The translations under genes and the position numbers were made by a program. From an uncultured Odoribacter sp. (GTDB lineage: Bacteria; Bacteroidota; Bacteroidia; Bacteroidales; Marinifilaceae), in NCBI GenBank assembly GCA_947039985.1, contig CAMRAP010000049.1, forward strand, positions 1-9,998: DNA of 9,998 nt, given 5' to 3'. Shown here in pieces: positions 1 through 5,433 of this stretch. Numbering within the stretch: position 1 is the first letter of the stretch; the number at the start of each line of letters is the position of its first letter. The notes beneath the pieces are model-generated. The model was not told where the DNA came from and searched no databases. It was given only the letters and a program-made list of their open reading frames with translations.

Positions 1-1
1 A

Positions 2-34
2 ACACTCTTTCCCTACACGACGCTCTTCCGATCT
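2..34 (+). other. Illumina TruSeq read-1 adapter remnant
   Basis: These 33 bases match the Illumina TruSeq read-1 adapter exactly (it begins ACACTCTTTCCC and ends CTCTTCCGATCT). This is sequencing-library DNA left on the end of a contig, not genomic sequence. It has no stop codon in the frame of the following gene, so an automatic gene caller would run that gene through it and add about 11 artificial residues (TLFPTRRSSDL). Genomic sequence should be taken to begin at about base 35. Confidence 0.97.
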
Positions 35-952
35 GGTGATAGCAAAGTAATAAACTTTAATTCTACAAAGGTTTGGAGTCTTTCTATTACTGGTGATAAC
101 ACCGATTGGTGTATCATAACTAATAAAATAGGAGAGACTAGTGGAGCTTCACAATTTACTATCAATGCCACGATTAACACTACTCCCACTCCTAGAACTG
201 CAACGGTTACAATAACCACAGAAGGTTCGACAGAGACGATAACTTTAACACAAATAGCACTATCATCGTGGGGATTAACATCTCCGATTGGTGATCGCAA
301 GAGCCATAATCGTAGCTATGAGTGGTATATTGATCAATTAGGAACAGGAGCATATGAATCAAATAACTGTGGTCCAACTGTTTCAATAATGGTACTAAAG
401 TGGTATAATGAATCTTTAAACAGAACAGTTCAAGGTGCTAGATCGGAAATAAAACCAGAGGGCGAGTGCTGGCGGACTCAGGATATAAAGGCATACCTAG
501 AAAAGTATGGTACTACCCCCAAGTACTATAAATTTAATACTCTAGTAAATCTAAAAACTGTAATTGATTCAGGTTGTATCGCGATTTTATGTTTAGATAT
601 GTATGATGGATATTTCACAAAGTCAGCAGGTAATCCAGCGGCATTTCGAATGCATAAATATCTTAGTCATAAGATTAACTCTGGGCATTTTATTATTGTG
701 AAAGGGTATATTTATTCAAACAATAAACTTTACTTTGAAGTGTATGACCCAGATAGTAAGCGTATGAAATACCCCGATGGACAGTTAAAAGGGAAGGATC
801 GTTATTATTTAGGTACAGATATTTTAACGGCTGCTACTAAGAGGTGGGATTGGATTATTGCAGTGCCACCTGCGATTGTGCCAAGCTCTTCGAAAGCACT
901 CCTTCCGTCATTAAAGGAATCAAAGGAACCATCATCTCAAAGGGGTAAATAA
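35..952 (+). CDS. BACON domain / C39-like cysteine peptidase protein, N-terminus missing
   Basis: The open frame is continuous from the adapter junction to TAA at 950-952, giving 305 visible residues; the start and any signal peptide are lost. Visible residues about 5-75 look like a BACON beta-sandwich: a Trp, a second W in NTDWCII, a Gly/Ser turn, then PRTATVTITTEG and a closing TITLTQI strand. From about residue 90 it resembles Peptidase_C39_2, a papain-like fold. The candidate nucleophile is Cys112 in NNCGPTVS, the His is His218 in SGHFIIVKGY, and the third residue is Asp238 in EVYDPDS. The last 25 residues are Ser/Lys/Pro-rich and probably disordered. The first ATG (389) lies after the catalytic Cys, so it cannot be the true start. 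BACON domains usually sit in exported proteins and are thought to bind carbohydrate or mucin, so an envelope or secreted peptidase is inferred; its substrate is unknown. Confidence 0.8.
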   Translation, partial: GDSKVINFNSTKVWSLSITGDNTDWCIITNKIGETSGASQFTINATINTTPTPRTATVTITTEGSTETITLTQIALSSWGLTSPIGDRKSHNRSYEWYIDQLGTGAYESNNCGPTVSIMVLKWYNESLNRTVQGARSEIKPEGECWRTQDIKAYLEKYGTTPKYYKFNTLVNLKTVIDSGCIAILCLDMYDGYFTKSAGNPAAFRMHKYLSHKINSGHFIIVKGYIYSNNKLYFEVYDPDSKRMKYPDGQLKGKDRYYLGTDILTAATKRWDWIIAVPPAIVPSSSKALLPSLKESKEPSSQRGK

Positions 953-1000
953 ACAGTATAAATGCGAATAGGTTGTTAGAAATGTTTTTTTTATTTGTTC

Positions 1001-1030
1001 GTTGTTATGTTAAAAAAACGATTACTTTTG
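1001..1030 (+). promoter_or_regulatory. Candidate Bacteroidota promoter for the GH20 gene
   Basis: TACTTTTG at 1023-1030 is an exact match to the Bacteroidota -7 consensus TAnnTTTG. GTTG at 1001-1004, 18 bases upstream, is one mismatch from the -33 TTTG; an exact TTTG at 994-997 sits 25 bases away. Transcription would start near 1036, leaving an A/T-rich leader of about 25 bases without a Shine-Dalgarno sequence before the ATG at 1062. Confidence 0.55.
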
Positions 1031-1061
1031 AACTGAATAAAAACAAATAAATTTAAAATAT

Positions 1062-2660
1062 ATGTTGAAATTATCATCATTATTAATCGCCTTCTTGATT
1101 GTGCTTCAAGTGGCAGGTCGTGCGCAGAGTGCAAAGGAAGTAGTGCTTCCAATGCCTAACAGTGTGAAAATGACCGAAGGGACATTGACGCTAAAGAAAT
1201 CAGTTAGTATCCATGAGGTTGGTGCTGAAAAAGTTTTAAACTACTTGACTCCTGAGTTAAAAGAAAGATTTGAGCTTCAAACTAAAAAGAAGAAATCAGG
1301 TGCACAATTAAATTTGATTGTGCAGCAGGATGCTGATATGGACAAAGAAGAGTACTTACTGGATATCACTAAAAAAGGGATTACAATCACTGGTTCCGAT
1401 GCTACTGGTATTTTTTATGGTGTACAGTCTCTTTTACAATTGATGGATGCTGGAAAGCAAGAGGGGGAAATCGTTTTGGCTTCTCAGGAGATCAAAGATA
1501 AGCCTCGTTTTTCTTGGCGTTCTTATATGTTGGATGAATCTCGTTATTTCTTTGGAGAGCAAGAAGTGTATCGTTTACTGGATGTGATGGCTGAGCTTAA
1601 AATGAATGTTTTTCATTGGCATTTAACAGATGATGCTGGTTGGAGAATAGAGATTAAGCAATATCCAAAACTGACGGAGATTGGAAGTAAGCGCAAGGAC
1701 ACTGAAATTGGAACTTGGGGTAGTGGTAAAACATCAGGAGTGCCACACGAAGGATTTTATACGCAAAAGCAAATCAAAGAAATCTTGAAATACGCTAAAG
1801 AGCGGCATATAAAAATCATTCCTGAAATTGAGATGCCTGGTCATGCCAGTGCTTCAGTGGCTGCCTATCCTTGGCTTAGCACAAAAAATGAGCAAATAGA
1901 AGTGCCAGTTAAATTTGGGAAACATTACTACACCTACGATGTTATTGATCCACGTGTTCAAGAATTTTTGAAAAATGTTGTTTCAGAGGTTATTGAATTG
2001 TTTGAGACCGATGTGATACATATTGGAGGAGATGAGGTTCGCTTTGATCAGTGGGAAGTTGATGCAGATATGATAGCTCATAAAAAGGCAAAAGGATATT
2101 CATCTTTTATGGATATTCAGATTGAATGTACCAATATGATGTCTCGGTTTATAGAGGAAAAAGGGTGTCGTATGATGGGGTGGAATGAGATTTTAGGGAA
2201 AAACTTGCATGTTGGTGAAATTAAATTTTCAGAAGCATCTACAAAAATTGCTCCTAATGTAGTGGTTCAATTTTGGAAAGGTGATTTGAAAGAACTTGTA
2301 TCAGCTGCAAAACAAGGGTATAGACTTGTCAATTCTCTTCACACATCCACCTATTTAGATTATGGACATAAGAATATTACACTGAAAAAAGCCTATGATT
2401 TTAATCCTATTCCTCGTGGATTAGATAAAGCCTATCATAAAAATATTATCGGTTCAGGTTGTCAAATGTGGACAGAATGGACTCCAACAGTAAAAGATAT
2501 TGAAAGACAAACTTTTCCACGTCTTGCAGCTTATGCAGAGATTGGTTGGACGAATTTAGATGTAAAAAACTACGACAATTTTGTGAAGCGTTTAAAGCCT
2601 ATCGTTAAAGATTGGGAAGCAGAAGGAATAACTGTTTATCCTTTTGAGGAGTTGAAATAA
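1062..2660 (+). CDS. GH20 beta-N-acetylhexosaminidase, secreted
   Basis: This 532-residue exo-glycosidase should release terminal beta-linked GlcNAc or GalNAc from glycoconjugates by the substrate-assisted (oxazoline) GH20 mechanism. Residues 1-23 form a signal peptide (MLK, hydrophobic core, cleavage around GRA/QSA), so it acts in the periplasm or at the surface. Residues about 27-145 are the GH20b alpha/beta domain. The catalytic barrel follows: Arg153 in FSWRSYMLD, which fits the sugar-binding Arg; FHWHLTDDAGWR at 184-195; PEIEMPGHA at 254-262; the catalytic pair Asp324-Glu325 in HIGGDEV; and aromatic pocket residues Trp374 (GWNE), Trp405 (QFWKG) and Trp470/Trp473 (MWTEW). All expected active-site residues are present and no extra C-terminal module follows. 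It has its own candidate promoter, and a hairpin terminator lies about 107 bases past the stop. Beta-GlcNAc or GalNAc preference cannot be read from the sequence. Confidence 0.93.
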   Translation: MLKLSSLLIAFLIVLQVAGRAQSAKEVVLPMPNSVKMTEGTLTLKKSVSIHEVGAEKVLNYLTPELKERFELQTKKKKSGAQLNLIVQQDADMDKEEYLLDITKKGITITGSDATGIFYGVQSLLQLMDAGKQEGEIVLASQEIKDKPRFSWRSYMLDESRYFFGEQEVYRLLDVMAELKMNVFHWHLTDDAGWRIEIKQYPKLTEIGSKRKDTEIGTWGSGKTSGVPHEGFYTQKQIKEILKYAKERHIKIIPEIEMPGHASASVAAYPWLSTKNEQIEVPVKFGKHYYTYDVIDPRVQEFLKNVVSEVIELFETDVIHIGGDEVRFDQWEVDADMIAHKKAKGYSSFMDIQIECTNMMSRFIEEKGCRMMGWNEILGKNLHVGEIKFSEASTKIAPNVVVQFWKGDLKELVSAAKQGYRLVNSLHTSTYLDYGHKNITLKKAYDFNPIPRGLDKAYHKNIIGSGCQMWTEWTPTVKDIERQTFPRLAAYAEIGWTNLDVKNYDNFVKRLKPIVKDWEAEGITVYPFEELK

Positions 2661-2766
2661 GAGATCAAAGGTGCTCTTACTGAAACATACAAGAGGAGTT
2701 TTAAATGATAAATCACTGATATTTCAATAAAAGTATTATCTTTACGTCCAATAAACAGATTTTTTT

Positions 2767-2807
2767 TAAGAGTTTGCCAGAATTCATCTAGGTGAACTCT
2801 TATTTTT
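2767..2807 (+). terminator. Hairpin plus T-tract between GH20 and helicase genes
   Basis: Bases 2767-2778 pair with 2791-2802 in a 12-bp stem (10 Watson-Crick and 2 G-U pairs; arms TAAGAGTTTGCC and GGTGAACTCTTA) around a 12-base loop. TTTTTG follows directly at 2803-2808. This has the shape of an intrinsic terminator on the plus strand. It is far from the GH20 stop (about 107 bases) but only 20 bases before the helicase ATG. It may end GH20 transcription, or act as an attenuator if helicase transcription begins upstream, for example at TATCTTTA (2737-2744). Confidence 0.6.
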
Positions 2808-2808
2808 G
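2773..2808 (+). promoter_or_regulatory. Weak candidate promoter for the DEAD-box helicase
   Basis: TATTTTTG at 2801-2808 matches TAnnTTTG exactly and TTTG at 2773-2776 could be the -33 box, but the 24-base spacer is long and both elements lie within the hairpin and T-tract above. If real, the leader would be only about 13 bases. A competing upstream site, TATCTTTA at 2737-2744, has one mismatch and no good -33 box. The TTG at 2806-2808 is part of this element and is not a credible start codon. Confidence 0.35.
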
Positions 2809-2826
2809 TATTTATATAGCAATTCA

Positions 2827-4125
2827 ATGACATTTGACAATTTAGATTTAATAGCCCCTATAAGTAAGGCGCTTTCAGAGAAAGGTTACACTTCTCCAAC
2901 TCCAATACAAGCAGAAGCAATTCCAGTAATTTTAAAAGGTTCAGATTTATTAGGCTGTGCTCAAACAGGAACAGGTAAAACGGCTGCATTTTCAATTCCG
3001 ATAATTCAACGTCTTTATCAGTCTGATGATATTGGTCGTAATTCAGGTATAAAAGCACTGGTATTAACTCCAACTCGAGAATTGGCCATACAGATAAATG
3101 AGAGCTTTAAAGAGTATGGTCGTTATACAAATTTGAAGTGCACGGTCATTTTTGGTGGTGTAGGTCAAAAGCCTCAAACAGATGCTTTAAGGCAGGGTGT
3201 TGATGTGTTAATAGCTACGCCAGGGCGATTGATCGATTTAATTAGCCAAGGATTTATAAAATTCAATAAACTTGAATATTTTGTTCTGGATGAAGCTGAT
3301 CGCATGCTAGACATGGGTTTTATTCACGATATAAAACGTATTGTTCCCTTACTACCTAAAAAAAGACAAAGCTTGTTTTTTTCTGCCACAATGCCCCCTG
3401 TAATAGAGAAATTGGCAAATACAATTCTTTTTAACCCACATAAAGTTGAGGTTACACCTACTTCGTCAACAGTAGACAAGATAGAACAACATCTATATTT
3501 TACAGATAAAAAAGAGAAGTTGAATCTATTGAAGGATCTATTAAAAGACTCCAAGATGGAATCAATTCTTGTATTTACTCGTACAAAACATCGTGCTGAT
3601 AATGTAGCACGTACTTTGTCTAAGGCAAATATTAAAACCGAAGCAATTCATGGGGATAAAAGCCAAAGCTCACGTCAGCGGGCTTTGACAAATTTCAAGG
3701 AATGCATTACTAGGGTATTGGTTGCAACAGATATAGCAGCTAGAGGAATTGATATAGACCATTTGAGTCACGTTGTCAATTTCGAGATGCCAGATGTTCC
3801 TGAAACTTATGTTCATCGTATTGGTCGTACAGGTCGTGCAGGTCGAACAGGTGTATCTATATCATTTTGTGATGCCGATGAAGTACCCATGTTGAAGGAT
3901 ATTGAAAAGCTAATAGGTAAGCAGATCCCTGTTGCAGCAGGAAGCAAAGCCTTTAGTATGGAGAAGGTTCGTAGTGCTGTTCAAAAGAAGAACGAATCAA
4001 AACGAGAGAGTATGCAAGCGCGTAGCGATAGCCGTAAACGAGCAAATGAGAAACAATCTGCTACTCAATCAAAAAGGCAAACTGAAGCACGTAACTCTAC
4101 CAGTGGACGAAAGCGTGCATTCTGA
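2827..4125 (+). CDS. rhlE: DEAD-box ATP-dependent RNA helicase, RhlE-like
   Basis: This 432-residue cytoplasmic helicase unwinds RNA using ATP; RhlE-type proteins act in ribosome assembly, RNA turnover and cold adaptation. All motifs are intact: Q-motif (TPTPIQAEAIP, about 24-33), motif I AQTGTGKT (45-52), Ia PTRELA (about 82-87), Ib TPGR, motif II DEAD (155-158), motif III SAT (186-188), motif IV VFTRTK, motif V ATDIAARGIDI, and motif VI HRIGRTGR (from 330). After about residue 380 there is a low-complexity tail rich in Lys, Arg, Ser and Gln, likely for RNA binding. I chose the ATG at 2827 (MTFDNLDL) because the upstream in-frame TTG at 2806 falls inside a TAnnTTTG-like sequence and adds no conserved residues. 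It is a single gene between two hairpins. The family is certain; the RhlE subfamily is likely from overall motifs and tail. Confidence 0.93.
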   Translation: MTFDNLDLIAPISKALSEKGYTSPTPIQAEAIPVILKGSDLLGCAQTGTGKTAAFSIPIIQRLYQSDDIGRNSGIKALVLTPTRELAIQINESFKEYGRYTNLKCTVIFGGVGQKPQTDALRQGVDVLIATPGRLIDLISQGFIKFNKLEYFVLDEADRMLDMGFIHDIKRIVPLLPKKRQSLFFSATMPPVIEKLANTILFNPHKVEVTPTSSTVDKIEQHLYFTDKKEKLNLLKDLLKDSKMESILVFTRTKHRADNVARTLSKANIKTEAIHGDKSQSSRQRALTNFKECITRVLVATDIAARGIDIDHLSHVVNFEMPDVPETYVHRIGRTGRAGRTGVSISFCDADEVPMLKDIEKLIGKQIPVAAGSKAFSMEKVRSAVQKKNESKRESMQARSDSRKRANEKQSATQSKRQTEARNSTSGRKRAF

Positions 4126-4166
4126 AAAGATAGTTAAAAACAAGAACGACTAAAGTTGTTGTGATT

Positions 4167-4220
4167 ATATCCCCCAGTCGAGCTACCATTTTAGGTGCTA
4201 TCTTGATAGGGGGATATTTT
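4167..4220 (+). terminator. Long-loop hairpin terminator after the helicase gene
   Basis: ATATCCCCC (4167-4175) pairs perfectly with GGGGGATAT (4209-4217), and the T-run 4217-4220 follows, starting 42 bases after the helicase stop. The 33-base loop holds a second hairpin: AGC-U-ACC (4181-4187) against GGTGCT (4194-4199) with a 6-base loop and one bulged T. An alternative pairing, CTATC with GATAG (4198-4209), competes with it. The simplest reading is an intrinsic terminator; the nested structure is larger than usual. Confidence 0.6.
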
Positions 4221-4259
4221 AATTAACAATAAGTACGCTAAATATATGCAAAAAGCCTC

Positions 4260-4267
4260 TATCTTTG
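4260..4267 (+). promoter_or_regulatory. Candidate -7 element at the dinB start
   Basis: TATCTTTG matches the Bacteroidota -7 consensus TAnnTTTG exactly, but no TTG lies anywhere in the 39 bases upstream, so no -33 box accompanies it. If used, transcription would start near 4271-4275, which would make the GTG at 4274 essentially leaderless. It also contains the TTG (4265) that could be taken as the dinB start. It may be a chance match. Confidence 0.3.
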
Positions 4268-4273
4268 AGGGAC

Positions 4274-5356
4274 GTGGAAAGAAAAATTATACATATCGAT
4301 ATGGATGCATTTTATGCTTCTGTTGAACAACGAGACAATCCTGAATTTCGAGGAAAACCCTTAGTGGTTGGACGTGAAGAGGAACGAGGAGTTGTTGCAG
4401 CAGCTAGTTATGAGGCTAGAGAATTTGGCGTGTATTCAGCAATCTCCTCAATGAAAGCAAAGAAATTGTGTCCTGATTTGATTTTTGTGCGGGGACGTAT
4501 GGAGCATTATAAATCCATATCCAAAGAGATACATGAAATTTTTCACGAATATACAGATATCATAGAGCCTCTAGCTCTGGATGAAGCATTTTTAGATGTT
4601 TCTGTAAACAAAAAAAATATACCTCTTGCTGTTGATATTGCTAAAGCGATCAAAAAAGATATTTATGATAGATTAGGATTAGTTGCATCTGCTGGTGTTT
4701 CTTATAATAAATTTTTGGCAAAAATAGCTTCAGATCACCGAAAGCCAGACGGATTATATGTTATTCATCCCCAAAGAGCTCTTGATTTTATAGCTAAGCT
4801 ACCTATTGAAACTTTTTGGGGAATAGGTAAGGTAACTGCTCGTAAAATGCACTCGTTGGGGGTACATAATGGAGCACAATTGCGTAATTGTTCTTTGGAG
4901 TTCCTAAGTCGCAACTTCGGGAAATCAGGAGATTTATATTATAACTTTGCTCATGGTCTTGATTTGCGAGAAGTAGAACCTGTCAGAGAACGGAAATCAG
5001 TGGGAGTTGAAAATACGTTTGAAAAGGATTTAACAAGTTCTATAGGTTTGATTATTGAGTTGTGGCATATTACTACTGAATTGCTTGTGAGACTAAAGAA
5101 AGCTGATTTTCATGGACACACTTTGGTATTAAAAGTTAAATTTAGCGATTTTACACAGAAAACACGTAGTATCAGCATTGATCATGAATTACAGGATATG
5201 AAGGAAATACTATCTCTCGCCAAAAAATTATTAAGCGAACTTCAGCTATCCTCCTTTAAGGTTCGATTGATGGGCTTGACTATTGCCAATCCAATTGATG
5301 ATAAGAAAAATACCTTACCCATTCAACTCAAGATAGATTTTAAAGAATTCAGGTAA
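4274..5356 (+). CDS. dinB: DNA polymerase IV (Y-family translesion polymerase)
   Basis: Pol IV copies past damaged bases and is error-prone. From the GTG at 4274 it has 360 residues, a normal length. Metal ligands are Asp9 (HIDMDAFY) and Asp103-Glu104 (LALDEAFLDV); Tyr14 sits at the steric-gate position; SAGVSYNKFLAKIASDHRKP is the palm motif. The helix-hairpin-helix thumb includes FWGIGKVTARKM (about 181-192), the little finger begins near SVGVENTFEKD, and the C-terminal QLKIDF (351-356) resembles a sliding-clamp binding motif. The start is uncertain. No in-frame ATG precedes the catalytic Asp; in-frame options are TTG 4265 (in a promoter-like box) and GTG 4274, which gives MERKIIHIDMDAF, like other family members. 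An ATG at 4246 is one base out of frame and would join if the A5 run at 4250-4254 lost one A. It follows the helicase terminator, so separate transcription is likely. Confidence 0.93.
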   Translation: MERKIIHIDMDAFYASVEQRDNPEFRGKPLVVGREEERGVVAAASYEAREFGVYSAISSMKAKKLCPDLIFVRGRMEHYKSISKEIHEIFHEYTDIIEPLALDEAFLDVSVNKKNIPLAVDIAKAIKKDIYDRLGLVASAGVSYNKFLAKIASDHRKPDGLYVIHPQRALDFIAKLPIETFWGIGKVTARKMHSLGVHNGAQLRNCSLEFLSRNFGKSGDLYYNFAHGLDLREVEPVRERKSVGVENTFEKDLTSSIGLIIELWHITTELLVRLKKADFHGHTLVLKVKFSDFTQKTRSISIDHELQDMKEILSLAKKLLSELQLSSFKVRLMGLTIANPIDDKKNTLPIQLKIDFKEFR

Positions 5357-5374
5357 ATTAATAGGGTGTACTTC

Positions 5375-5405
5375 TTTGGATTTTATGCGTTTTATTATAT
5401 CTTTA
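5375..5405 (+). promoter_or_regulatory. Candidate promoter for the GH92 gene
   Basis: TTTG at 5375-5378 is an exact -33 box and TATCTTTA at 5398-5405 is one mismatch from TAnnTTTG, with a typical 19-base spacer. Transcription would begin near 5411, giving a leader of about 23 bases before the ATG at 5434. Confidence 0.55.
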
Positions 5406-5433
5406 TCACGTATTATAGCAAATCAAGACTGAT

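Noticed and set aside
13..300. Minus-strand open frame over the start of the first gene
   Set aside because: It runs into the adapter, shows no motif, and lies opposite the clear BACON domain.
440..448. AGATCGGAA, the start of the reverse adapter
   Set aside because: Only nine bases match before the sequence diverges, and it lies inside an intact reading frame, so it is chance.
2674..2702. CTCTT/AAGAG hairpin with TTTT just after the GH20 stop
   Set aside because: The stem is only 5 bp with a 12-base loop; the hairpin at 2767-2802 is much stronger.
2806..2826. TTG at 2806 as the helicase start
   Set aside because: It lies within a TAnnTTTG match and the T-tract of a hairpin, and adds seven unconserved residues; the ATG at 2827 is better.
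3932..4153. Overlapping plus-strand frame in the helicase tail
   Set aside because: It is a shifted reading of the Lys/Arg-rich low-complexity tail with no domain of its own.
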